Assembly (NCBI RefSeq): GCF_002354895.1
Contig: NZ_CP023439.1
Location: 2,666,001 to 2,730,000, forward strand
Source: Thauera sp. K11
GTDB taxonomy: Bacteria; Pseudomonadota; Gammaproteobacteria; Burkholderiales; Rhodocyclaceae
Direction of reading: 5' to 3'
Length of the DNA: 64,000 bases
The notes under the pieces were generated by a model that saw only the letters and a list, made by a program, of their open reading frames with translations, was not told the DNA's origin and searched no databases. Shown here one piece after another: positions 34,897-43,135 of this stretch (its first letter is position 1; each line of letters begins with the position of its first letter). Position numbers and translations under genes: made by a program.

Positions 34897-34997
34897 CGGC
34901 TGCGGCCGGGGAGGCAGCGGCCACGCTTCGATGGACGGCGAAACGACCGGCACCGAAGCCCCCGCCTTTACGGCGGCCCGCAGCGCTGCCGACATCG

Positions 34998-35387
34998 TCA
35001 GCCGCGGCGTGCCAGGAGCCTGGCGCCCCACCCCATCCGCTCGCAGGCCGCGGCCAGCACGAACGCAAGGGCGACGCCGGCCACGTTCGCCTGGATGTCG
35101 GCGAGGCTGAACGTCCGCGCCGGCTGCAGGAAATGCTGGAGCCATTCCGTGAGCGGGGCCAGCGCGAGCAGCGCGCCCCACAGCCAGACGCCGCCCACCC
35201 GCGTCAGCGCAACGCGGGCCGACACGCAGAAGGCGGCGAAGGCGACCACATGCAGCAGCTTGTCGGACTCGACCGCCGCCCCCGCATAGAGCTGCGGCGG
35301 CGGTTCGGGGCGGAACAGGCCATAGGCCAGCGCCGCACCGCAGCCGAGAAAGAGCGCCCAGCGCCAGGCACGGGACGCGGCCGGCAT
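34998..35387 (-). CDS. VanZ-like membrane protein
   Basis: A 129-residue protein with about four membrane helices. Family features include AGAAVESDKLLHVVAFAAFCVSARVAL (the S-DK-xHH region) and LTEWLQHFLQPARTFSLADIQANVAGVALAF. The E..QHF..R...L.D...N pattern is typical of VanZ-family proteins. VanZ proteins are often found in EPS loci; function is unproven. I prefer the ATG at 35387, eight bases after the stop of the upstream gene; an ATG at 35408 overlapping that gene is possible. Confidence 0.8.
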   Translation of the reverse strand: MPAASRAWRWALFLGCGAALAYGLFRPEPPPQLYAGAAVESDKLLHVVAFAAFCVSARVALTRVGGVWLWGALLALAPLTEWLQHFLQPARTFSLADIQANVAGVALAFVLAAACERMGWGARLLARRG

Positions 35388-35394
35388 GCTCGCG

Positions 35395-36498
35395 TCAGGC
35401 ACGCGCATCGCCCCAGCGCAGGTCGCTCGTATCGTCGCCCACGTAGAGGGTTTCGCCGCTGCGGTCCACGCAGTACTGCGGCGACAGGATCTTTTCGCTG
35501 AACATCTGGCCCTCCGCCACCCGCGTGTACTCGAACAGCACGCTGCGCTCCACGCGCGAGCCCGCGCGCAGATGGCTGCCGTGGCCGATCCAGGTGGGAC
35601 CGATCACCGACACGCCGGGCTCGATCCTCACCCCCGAGCCGATGTACGCCGGCCCCACGACGTGCACGCTGTCCCACGCGACCGACGTGTTCAGCCCCAC
35701 CCACACGCCGGGCTTCACCTGCGTGCCGGGCATCGACATCTGCGCCACCTCGCCGCGCATCACCCGCTGCAGCACCGCCCAGTAGTCGGTCAGGCGGCCG
35801 ATGTCGATCCAGTTGAAGTGATGGCTCTGCGCGAAGAAGGGTGCCGCGCGCTCCACCAGCATCGGGAAGAGTTCGCTGCCGATGTCGAATTCGCGCCCCG
35901 ACGGAATCAGGTCGATCACCTCCGGCTCGAACAGGTAGATGCCGGTGCTGGCGAGCGTGGACTTCGCCTCCTCCGGCCTGGGCTTCTCCTGGAAGGAGCG
36001 CACCCGGCCGATCTCGTCGGTCACCACCACGCCGTAGCTCTGCACCTGCTCGCGCGGCACCTCCAGCGTCACCACCGTGGCGATGGCGCCCTTGGCGCGG
36101 TGCTCGCCCAGCGCCGCGCCGATGTCGAGATCCACCAGCGCGTCGCCACACATCACCAGCGTCGTCTCGTCGAAGAAGCCGCCGAAATCCTGGATCTTGC
36201 GCATCCCGCCGGCCGAACCCAGCGGCCGCGGCACGATGTCGCCGTGGTCGCGCACCCCCTCGTACGAGTAGCCGATCTCCACGCCCCAGCGGCGGCCGTC
36301 GCCGAAGTAGTGCTCGATGCGGCCGTGGTTGTAGGCGAGGTTGATCATGATCTGGCGGATGCCGTGCCGCGCCAGGTGCTCGATCAGGTACGCCAGCACC
36401 GGCTTGCCCAGGATGGGCACCATCGGCTTGGGCATGTTCTTCGTCAGCGGCCGAACCCGCGTTCCCTGGCCCGCGGCCAGGATCATTCCCTTTGCCAT
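35395..36498 (-). CDS. NDP-sugar pyrophosphorylase with left-handed beta-helix tail
   Basis: A 367-residue nucleotidyltransferase. Start ATG at 36498 follows AGGAGG. Signature MAKGMILAAGQGTRVRPLTKNMPKPMVPILGKP, then GSAGGMRKIQDF, LVMCGDALVDLDIG (metal-binding D) and FQEKPRPEEAKSTLASTGIYLFEP. From residue about 255, hexapeptide-like strands (VKPGVWVGLNTSVAWDSVHVVGPAYIGSGVRIEPGVSVIGP) form a short beta-helix. It is of GDP-mannose/glucose-1-phosphate pyrophosphorylase type; the base and sugar cannot be assigned. With manC there would be two such enzymes in the locus. Confidence 0.88.
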   Translation of the reverse strand: MAKGMILAAGQGTRVRPLTKNMPKPMVPILGKPVLAYLIEHLARHGIRQIMINLAYNHGRIEHYFGDGRRWGVEIGYSYEGVRDHGDIVPRPLGSAGGMRKIQDFGGFFDETTLVMCGDALVDLDIGAALGEHRAKGAIATVVTLEVPREQVQSYGVVVTDEIGRVRSFQEKPRPEEAKSTLASTGIYLFEPEVIDLIPSGREFDIGSELFPMLVERAAPFFAQSHHFNWIDIGRLTDYWAVLQRVMRGEVAQMSMPGTQVKPGVWVGLNTSVAWDSVHVVGPAYIGSGVRIEPGVSVIGPTWIGHGSHLRAGSRVERSVLFEYTRVAEGQMFSEKILSPQYCVDRSGETLYVGDDTSDLRWGDARA

Positions 36499-36565
36499 GG
36501 ATGCCTCCTGGCCGAATTGGTGGAAAGCCCTGCCCCCTCCGGCCCGAAAACCGGGGCCGTCACCA

Positions 36566-37846
36566 TCAGAGCCTCCAGACCCTGATGCCGGCCGACTCCA
36601 GCGCCCGCCGGTCGAAAGTGGCCTTCACATCGACGAAGCAGCCACCCTTGATCAACTTGCGGCCGAACTCTTCGGCATCCAGTTCGAGGAAGTGACGATG
36701 CGACACCGCGGCGACGATCGCGTCGGCACGGGGAAGATCCTCCCAGCCAAGAAGCCGGACGCCGTACTCGTGCATGGCCTCCTCCGGATCGGCATAGGGG
36801 TCGTGTACGAACACCTCGACCCCGAAACTCTCGAGCTCCCGGATCACATCGGCGACCTTGCTGTTGCGAAGGTCGGCGCAATTCTCCTTGAAGGTCAGGC
36901 CGAGCACATTCACCCGCGCGCCCTTCACGTAGCTCCCCGCGGCGATCATGTTCTTCACCGTCTGCTCGGCCACGTATTTCGCCATGCCGTCGTTGATGCG
37001 GCGCCCGGCGAGAATCACCTGCGGGTGATAGCCCAGCATCTCCGCCTTGTGCGTGAGGTAGTAGGGATCGACGCCGATGCAATGCCCACCCACCAGACCC
37101 GGGCTGAACTTCAGGAAGTTCCACTTGGTGCCGGCCGCCTGCAGCACTTCGCTGGTGTCGATCCCGATCCGGTCGAAGAGGATCGCCAGCTCGTTCATCA
37201 GCGCAATGTTGAGGTCCCGCTGGGTGTTCTCGATCACCTTGGCCGCCTCGGCAGCCTTGATCGACGAGGCGCGATAGACGCCGGGCTCGATGATGCGCTC
37301 GTAGAGCGCCGCCACCTTTTCCAGGGTCTCGGGCGTGTCGCCGGAGACCACCTTCAGGATCTTCGTCAGGGTGTGTTCCCGGTCGCCCGGGTTGATCCGC
37401 TCGGGCGAATAGCCCACGAAGAAGTCCTCTTTCCACTTCATGCCCGACTCCTGCTCGAGCACGGGGATGCAGATATCCTCCGTCGCCCCCGGGTACACCG
37501 TCGACTCGTACACGACGATGGCGCCGCGCTTCATGTGCCGCCCGGCACTCCGGCTGGCGCCGACCAGCGGCGTGAAGTCCGGCTGGTGCGCGTCATCCAC
37601 CGGCGTCGGCACCGCCACGACGATCACGTCCGCCTCGGCCAGCTTCGAAGGATCGGCCGTGTACTCGGCGAACTTCGCCGCAGCCATCTCGGCATCCGAA
37701 AGCTCGCGCGACGGGTCGATGCCGCGGCGGCAGGACTCGACCTTCGGCGCTGAAATGTCGAAACCGATGGTTCGAACCGTTTTCGAGAACTCGACCACCA
37801 ACGGAAGGCCCACGTATCCAAGGCCAATCACCGCGACAACGTTCAT
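36566..37846 (-). CDS. Nucleotide-sugar dehydrogenase (TviB/WbpA type)
   Basis: A 426-residue NAD-dependent four-electron dehydrogenase making a UDP-hexosaminuronic or hexuronic acid. Rossmann VIGLGYVGLPLVVEFSK at the N-terminus; VAVPTPVDDAHQPD; YPGATEDICIPVLE; central AAKVIENTQRDLNIALMNELAI; the catalytic cysteine in GLVGGHCIGVDPYYLTHKAEMLGY; and NVLGLTFKENCADLRNSK. The SPGLVGGHCIGVDPYYL pattern is that of UDP-N-acetylhexosamine dehydrogenases rather than UDP-glucose dehydrogenase. It would supply an acidic sugar to the polymer. The 241-bp upstream gap has no clear promoter motif. Confidence 0.93.
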   Translation of the reverse strand: MNVVAVIGLGYVGLPLVVEFSKTVRTIGFDISAPKVESCRRGIDPSRELSDAEMAAAKFAEYTADPSKLAEADVIVVAVPTPVDDAHQPDFTPLVGASRSAGRHMKRGAIVVYESTVYPGATEDICIPVLEQESGMKWKEDFFVGYSPERINPGDREHTLTKILKVVSGDTPETLEKVAALYERIIEPGVYRASSIKAAEAAKVIENTQRDLNIALMNELAILFDRIGIDTSEVLQAAGTKWNFLKFSPGLVGGHCIGVDPYYLTHKAEMLGYHPQVILAGRRINDGMAKYVAEQTVKNMIAAGSYVKGARVNVLGLTFKENCADLRNSKVADVIRELESFGVEVFVHDPYADPEEAMHEYGVRLLGWEDLPRADAIVAAVSHRHFLELDAEEFGRKLIKGGCFVDVKATFDRRALESAGIRVWRL

Positions 37847-38087
37847 TGCTCAAACCTCAAAACGAGAAATAAATGGATGGCACGTCCGCTGCAAGGCCGG
37901 GAGCGGCCTCTTGCAGCAGTTCGGGGAGTAAGCGGCGGCTGGACACCCGCCGGCGCAGTCACCCTCGACCCGGGACGCGATGCCGTCATCCTCGACCATA
38001 TTGATGCTGAAAACACACGGTGATCGGTCGCATGCCTCAACAGGCAAAGCGATATCGCACCGGACGGCCTGACAAGGCTTCAGATTG

Positions 38088-39164
38088 TCATGCTCCTTTG
38101 AGCTTATTCACATAGTAATTAACCCCCGACAGACAGGTCCTTATCAGACTTCGTATCGTTGGCTCGACATATTTGGCGCATAAATATGAAAAAATCGCCA
38201 GCCCGGCAATTGGAATGAGGGGCAGAATAAATCGCGGAATATCGCCAATAATGCCGCCAAGCTTGACAATAGAGGCAATCATTGCATTCTCATGCAAGAG
38301 ATAGAGTGGATAACTTATAAATCCGAAAAACTGGACAACCTTGCCATTCAGTATTCCCTGCAACCATTGACAACCGAAAGAGAACACAAAAAGAGCCGAC
38401 ACGGCCAGCGCCGCGATTGTTATTTCGGCATTCCCAAACCTCAACAAGACGGAGCTACATACAGCAAAACAACATGCTACAACAATCCATTTAGTATTGC
38501 CCGTCCTGGTAAAAACATATACAGAAGCACCGGCCGCGAACCATCCAAAATGATCAATGGATGTGACCTGGGATATTTTTGACAACAGATTTGCAGCGGG
38601 CCATTGAGTTATCGAACTAAGACCATGGGAGAGAATACCAATTAACGACAACCCAAAAAGCGCGATCACCAGCCTCGTTCGCCCGAGCAGGAAATATATC
38701 GATCCGGCTACGATATAGAACTTGAACTCCACATAAAGGGACCAGAACGCACCCTCTAATGGGTTAATCGAAATTCCGACCAAATTATTTATCCATGACG
38801 GTTCGATAAAAAGCATCCCCGGCAGCAGACTCACCAGGGTTGGATTTCCAGCAGGCCGCTCATGAAACAGATTGGCCGTTAGAAAAATGGTCAGCGAGCA
38901 AAAAAACATTGCAGGAAAAAGCCGCAGCCACCGCTTGAAAACGAACTCCTTGATATCCTTGCAATTCTCGAGGGTCAGCAATATGACAAATCCGGAAATC
39001 AGGAAAAAAAGCTGCACTCCCAAAAAACCGAACTTAAAGAGCAAGAATTCATATTGATTCCCATAAGGAACGATATCTGGCCACCGTGCGTATGCATGGA
39101 ATAGAACCACCATTAATATTGCCACGCCGCGGAGGCCATCCAGGAAGGCTATGCGATGCTTCAT
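38088..39164 (-). CDS. Acyltransferase family 3 membrane protein (AT-rich)
   Basis: A 358-residue integral membrane acyltransferase with about ten helices. It opens MKHRIAFLDGLRGVAILMVVLFHAYARWPD, the conserved Arg/His region, and has LFFLISGFVILLTLENCKDIKEFVFKRWLRLFPAMFF. Such enzymes O-acetylate polysaccharide sugars. Base use differs visibly from neighbours, with many AAA, ATT, TTT and AAT codons, so it was probably acquired separately. The flanking gaps (37847-38087 and 39165-39236) share the shift at their near ends. The adjoining genes are on the same strand, so it remains part of the gene run. Confidence 0.9.
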   Translation of the reverse strand: MKHRIAFLDGLRGVAILMVVLFHAYARWPDIVPYGNQYEFLLFKFGFLGVQLFFLISGFVILLTLENCKDIKEFVFKRWLRLFPAMFFCSLTIFLTANLFHERPAGNPTLVSLLPGMLFIEPSWINNLVGISINPLEGAFWSLYVEFKFYIVAGSIYFLLGRTRLVIALFGLSLIGILSHGLSSITQWPAANLLSKISQVTSIDHFGWFAAGASVYVFTRTGNTKWIVVACCFAVCSSVLLRFGNAEITIAALAVSALFVFSFGCQWLQGILNGKVVQFFGFISYPLYLLHENAMIASIVKLGGIIGDIPRFILPLIPIAGLAIFSYLCAKYVEPTIRSLIRTCLSGVNYYVNKLKGA

Positions 39165-39236
39165 TTGATATCAGTCAAACGCCAATTTTCTGCGTCAATC
39201 ATCATGAATCTTTGAGATCTTTGCGTGCCAACAAAA

Positions 39237-39698
39237 CTATCGCCCAAGGAAGTAAGCCTTCGAATAGGCATGCACGTCATCCCGTGCCAACAGCTCGGGC
39301 ACGCTCAGCCACATCATGTCGTCGTGCTGGTCGTCGGGCACGATCTCCGGCGTGCCCCACTCCAGGTGAAGCACGTGCGGCAGCACCACGTAGTGCGTGC
39401 TCACATCCGCGACGCCGGCAAAGTTGTCGTCGTAGAAATGCTCGTATGCACCCGCCGGCGTCCAGCCCTGCAGCGGCACCGCCGGCCCCAGCTCGCGCCG
39501 CACGATGCGCGCCAGCGCATCGGCAAGGCGTTCGCCCTTCAACACCCGCCCGCCCGGCACGAACCAGAAACCCGCCGCCGGCCGGTTCAACCTGCGCCCG
39601 AGCAGAACCCGCCCCTCCGGGTCGTGCAGCAGCAGATCGATGGACACCAGCGGCATCGCATCCACCAGCCCGACGAAACGCTTGCTGTCGAACTGCAT
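39237..39698 (-). CDS. gmm: GDP-mannose mannosyl hydrolase-type Nudix protein
   Basis: A 153-residue Nudix enzyme. The divergent Nudix box GGRVLKGERLADALARIVRREL lacks the usual REUXEE, as in the Gmm/NudD subgroup, and PLVSIDLLLHDPEGRVLLGRRLNRPAAGFWFVPGG is the matching N-terminal motif. Gmm enzymes hydrolyse GDP-mannose or GDP-glucose by attack at the sugar, probably adjusting pools. The ATG overlaps the stop of the upstream WecG/TagA gene (TGATG), with GGAGGG upstream. Confidence 0.87.
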   Translation of the reverse strand: MQFDSKRFVGLVDAMPLVSIDLLLHDPEGRVLLGRRLNRPAAGFWFVPGGRVLKGERLADALARIVRRELGPAVPLQGWTPAGAYEHFYDDNFAGVADVSTHYVVLPHVLHLEWGTPEIVPDDQHDDMMWLSVPELLARDDVHAYSKAYFLGR

Positions 39699-40471
39699 CA
39701 CGCCCTCCGCAAGATCAGTTGCCGCACTGCGCCCAGCACGAACAGCGTGTTCGTCACCAGGTAGCGCCTCCACAGCCGGCGCGGCTCGCTCGCCAGCCGG
39801 TGCAGCCACTCCAGCCCGTTCTTCTGCATCCACAGCGGCGCACGCACGACCACGCCGGCATGGTAGTCGAAGGCCGCGCCGACGCCGATCATCACTGCGT
39901 GGATGCGGCCGCGATGCGCCGCCATCCACATTTCCTGCTTCGGGCAACCCAGCCCGACCCACACCGTGCCGGCACCCGAGGCATTGATCGCCTCGACCAC
40001 CGCCTCGTCCTCCTCGGCGGTCAGCGCCCGGAACGGCGGCGAATATGCGCCCGCGATGCGCAGGCCGGGAAAGTGCTCGACCAGCACGGTGCGCAGCACC
40101 TCCAGGGTTTCGGGCGTGCTGCCATACAGATAGACGGATTCGTTGCGTCCGGCCGCCAGCCTGCAGTAACGCAGCATCAGGTCCGGCCCGTTGATGCGCT
40201 GCTGGGCATGGCCCTGACGGCGCAGCATCCACGCCACTGGCGCCCCGTCAGGCGTGGCCATGTCGGCCTCGCGCACCACCTTGCCGAAGGCGGCATCCTG
40301 TCCGGCCGTCACCACCGAATGAACGTTGATGATGCACACGTAGCGGCTCTCGCGCGCGTCCGCCCAGCGCTGGATGCGCAACAACGCGTCCTCCCACGAC
40401 ACCACGTCGATCGGGGCTGCCAGCACCGGCGCCATGACGCGCCCAATGTCCGCCCGTAATTGCCCGCTCAT
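39698..40471 (-). CDS. WecG/TagA/CpsF-family glycosyltransferase
   Basis: A 257-residue peripheral transferase of GT26. Motifs: VCIINVHSVVTA, ADMATPDGAPVAWMLRRQGH (acceptor-site PDG), YLYGSTPETLEVL and VGLGCPKQEMWMAAHRG (family signature). The hydrophobic C-terminus ends LFVLGAVRQLILRRA. Such enzymes add ManNAcA-, ManNAc- or similar residues to lipid-linked acceptors. Overlaps the upstream GT4 gene by four bases and the Nudix gene by one. Confidence 0.92.
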   Translation of the reverse strand: MSGQLRADIGRVMAPVLAAPIDVVSWEDALLRIQRWADARESRYVCIINVHSVVTAGQDAAFGKVVREADMATPDGAPVAWMLRRQGHAQQRINGPDLMLRYCRLAAGRNESVYLYGSTPETLEVLRTVLVEHFPGLRIAGAYSPPFRALTAEEDEAVVEAINASGAGTVWVGLGCPKQEMWMAAHRGRIHAVMIGVGAAFDYHAGVVVRAPLWMQKNGLEWLHRLASEPRRLWRRYLVTNTLFVLGAVRQLILRRA

Positions 40472-41634
40472 GCTGCCAACCTCGATTTGTTGTTTTCGTC
40501 GATTGCGTCCCGGTAAATCCCCATCAACTGGGCGTAGTTCCGGTCCGCGGTGAATTTGGCCTCATACAGCGCTCGGGCCTTGCGGCCCATCTCCGCCATC
40601 TGCTGCGGATGTGCCTGTGCCCACGTCATCCGCTCCGCCAGTTCGCGCGCATTGCCGGGCTCGAACAGCAAGCCGGTCTCGCCATCCTCGACGAGTTCGG
40701 CCAACGCCCCGAGCCGGCTCGCGATCACCGGCAGGCCGCAGGCATAGGCTTCGACCAGGGTGCGCGGGAAGTTCTCGTACCAGATGCTGGGCAGCACCAG
40801 CGCCAGCGCCCGGTTCATCTCGGCACGCACGCTGTCGCCATCCAGCGCGCCAAGCGCGGCGACACCCGCGATGCCGTCCAGGCAGGACGCCTCCGGTCCG
40901 CTGCCCGCCACGCGCAGCGCCACATCGGGCACGCGCCGCGCCGCCTCGGCCAGCGTGGTGACCCCCTTTTCGGCCGACAGCCGGCCGACGAAGAGCAGGC
41001 CCGCGCGCTCCCCGTCCGCCGACACCGGAAAGTCCACGAAATTCGGCTTGACCACGATGCGTTCGGCCGGCAATCCGCCGGCCACGAACTTCGCCCGGCA
41101 GAACTCGTTGAGCGCGATATAGCGGCTGACTTTGTTCCGCCAGGTGCCGGCTGCCCGGTGCACGGCGAGCATTCCCGCCAGCGCCGCCGACGCCGGCCGC
41201 GAGCCGCGATAGCAGGCGCGCACCACCCCGCGCCACGGCAGGCGCCCGATGCAGTCCTCGCACACCTTGCCTTCGCGCAAAAAAAGTGCCCCGGGGCACA
41301 GCAGGCGGAAGTTGTGCAGCGTCTGCACCACCGGCACCCGCAACCGATACGCCACCCAATAGATCGCCGGTGAAATCAGCGGAAAGGTATTGTGCACGTG
41401 CACCACGTCGGGCCGGAAGCTGCGCAGCGCCAGATCGAAGTCACGCGCGACCGACGCCGACCAGGTGGTGTTCAGCGCCGCGCCGATCCGCGACATCCCC
41501 TCTATTGCGTCGTTATGCCGCAAGAACATCTCCACCGTCTGCCCGCGGCTGGTGAGCAGCGCAGCCTCGGCCTCCATGACCGAGTCCTCCCCGCCCCGGA
41601 GCCGATACGCGTTGTGGACGATCAGGATGCGCAT
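40468..41634 (-). CDS. GT4-family glycosyltransferase
   Basis: A 388-residue GT-B transferase. N-terminal MRILIVHNAYRLRGGEDSVMEAEA and VHVHNTFPLISPAIYW; C-terminal donor domain LLFVGRLSAEKGVTTLAEAA, then LVLPSIWYENFPRTLVEAYACGLPVIASRLGALAELV (EX7E-type). A Cys motif (LREGKVCEDCIGR) typical of some GT4 members is present. Cytoplasmic; sugar and linkage not assignable. The unknown small ORF 41622-41981 ends just upstream. Confidence 0.93.
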   Translation of the reverse strand: MRILIVHNAYRLRGGEDSVMEAEAALLTSRGQTVEMFLRHNDAIEGMSRIGAALNTTWSASVARDFDLALRSFRPDVVHVHNTFPLISPAIYWVAYRLRVPVVQTLHNFRLLCPGALFLREGKVCEDCIGRLPWRGVVRACYRGSRPASAALAGMLAVHRAAGTWRNKVSRYIALNEFCRAKFVAGGLPAERIVVKPNFVDFPVSADGERAGLLFVGRLSAEKGVTTLAEAARRVPDVALRVAGSGPEASCLDGIAGVAALGALDGDSVRAEMNRALALVLPSIWYENFPRTLVEAYACGLPVIASRLGALAELVEDGETGLLFEPGNARELAERMTWAQAHPQQMAEMGRKARALYEAKFTADRNYAQLMGIYRDAIDENNKSRLAA

Positions 41635-41981
41635 ACCGCCTCACGCCGCTGTATCGATCCCAGACTTCTGCAGCACGAAAAACAGCGCGCTCGGACGATG
41701 ATGCGACCGCTCTGGCCGATGACCGGTTCGAGCCCGCCGCCATATGCCGAACTAATGTCCGGCATATGGCCGAACCGGCGGGCCGGCAAGCCGGAATAGC
41801 CGTGCATCCGGTTCAGCACGTGGGAGGCGTACCGGCCCCCGCCGATGTGGTTCGGGTCGAGATGGTCTTCCGCCACTCCGGCAAACCAGGCGTCGTTCTG
41901 CTCCGGCATGAAGTCGTCGTCGTACAGCCTCTCACCCGGGAAGCAGGAGGGCATCACATCGGCACGCACGTCTGAAGCCAT
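41622..41981 (-). CDS. Small ORF of unknown function, likely frameshifted at its end
   Basis: Start 41981 has AGGAG six bases upstream. It encodes 119 residues with codon use like its neighbours: MASDVRADVMPSCFPG, LDPNHIGGGRYASHVLNRMHGY, RFGHMPDISSAYGGGLEPV. I do not recognise the family. From CFSCC onward the residues look unnatural; adding one T to the TTTTT tract (41678-41682) would give FFVLQKSGIDTAA and a stop at 41641, seven bases before the next ATG. As read, the frame overruns the next gene by 13 bases. It lies directly downstream of the GT4 gene at 42008. It may be a remnant of a larger protein or a genuine small protein. Confidence 0.5.
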   Translation of the reverse strand: MASDVRADVMPSCFPGERLYDDDFMPEQNDAWFAGVAEDHLDPNHIGGGRYASHVLNRMHGYSGLPARRFGHMPDISSAYGGGLEPVIGQSGRIIVRARCFSCCRSLGSIQRREAVCAS

Positions 41982-42007
41982 CTCCCTCTCCTGAAATCCA
42001 TATCCGG

Positions 42008-43135
42008 TCAAAAGGCGAGTGCCTGCCGGATGCCGTCCGAAAAGCGCAGCGCCATGTTCTCGATCGTGTATTCCCCGGCGTCGGCTGCACATGCCTCGCG
42101 CAAGCGCTCCTGCCGCGCGCCGTCGAGCAGAAGCTCCAGGCTGGCGTCGACGTAGTCATCCTGCCTGTCGGCGGTCATCACGCCATTCGTCCCATTGCGC
42201 AGGTAGGCGATCTCCGGCCCATGGCGGCCGCATTCGGTCGTCACCATCGGCACGCCGCAGGCAAAGGCATCCAGAATTCCCAGGCCGACGCCGCCGGGAT
42301 TCAGCATCACCTGCGCGACCGAGATATGCGCCGCCTTCTCGCGTCCGAAGCGCGCACCGACCCAGCGAGCCCACGGATGCGCCGCACACCAGGACTGCAC
42401 CTTGTCCCGCTCCGGACCATCGCCGACCAGCAGCAAGTTGAAATCCGGCACCACCGCGCGGATCGACTCGGCGGCCGAGAACAGGAAGTCCAGGCGCTTG
42501 TCGGCATAAAGCGAACCGACATACACGCCCACCGGTCCGGCGCCAAAACCCAGCGATTCACGCAGGGCCGACGTTTCCGCCGGCGTCACCGAGCGCCGTT
42601 GCTGCAGCAGTTCCGAGGTATCGACCGCGTTGTTCAGCACGGTGATGCGTTCGGCGGGGAATCCCGCCCGACCGACCAGATCCGCGCTCATCGCCGTGTA
42701 GGCGAACCACCAGTCCACCCGGTTCGTCGTCCACCGCTTGAAGCGCTCCTTCAATCCGCCCGGGTTGTCACTTTGCAGGTTGGCACCGTGCCCCCAGAAG
42801 GCCAGCCTGAACCGGCGTGGAGCTAGCATGAGCAGATGGTTCTGCAACAGCTTGTTTTCCTGGGTCACGACTACGAGCGCAGGTTTGCCGATGTGCCGGG
42901 AAATGGGCTGCCAGCAAAGGCGTCCGCCCACAAAGTACGTCGTAGGAATCGTCTGGGCCCAGGACAACTCGCCCGCATCCCCCTTCTTATCCTCTTCCGG
43001 CGTGCCCCGTCCTATCAGCAGACGCAACTGTAAACCATGACCTGCCAGCAGTTCGCGCATCGACTCGAACAGCGGCGTGCGGTAGTGGGTAAGCCGACGC
43101 TGGACGATGAACACATTTCGGCCGGCGGAACTCAT
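42008..43135 (-). CDS. GT4-family glycosyltransferase
   Basis: A 375-residue GT-B enzyme. N-terminal VFIVQRRLTHYRTPLFESMREL; donor domain with GVYVGSLYADKRLDFLFSAAESI, LLVGDGPERDKVQSW and LNPGGVGLGILDAFACGVPMVTTECGRHGPEIAYL. The EX7E acid is replaced by a GILDAF/G segment. Similar proteins are in EPS and O-antigen clusters. Overlaps the next upstream gene by four bases (43132-43135). Confidence 0.92.
   Translation of the reverse strand: MSSAGRNVFIVQRRLTHYRTPLFESMRELLAGHGLQLRLLIGRGTPEEDKKGDAGELSWAQTIPTTYFVGGRLCWQPISRHIGKPALVVVTQENKLLQNHLLMLAPRRFRLAFWGHGANLQSDNPGGLKERFKRWTTNRVDWWFAYTAMSADLVGRAGFPAERITVLNNAVDTSELLQQRRSVTPAETSALRESLGFGAGPVGVYVGSLYADKRLDFLFSAAESIRAVVPDFNLLLVGDGPERDKVQSWCAAHPWARWVGARFGREKAAHISVAQVMLNPGGVGLGILDAFACGVPMVTTECGRHGPEIAYLRNGTNGVMTADRQDDYVDASLELLLDGARQERLREACAADAGEYTIENMALRFSDGIRQALAF

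Noticed and set aside
34897..34997. Convergent gap between the M23 and VanZ genes as a bidirectional terminator
   Set aside because: GC-rich imperfect repeats only; no clean stem with T run on either strand.
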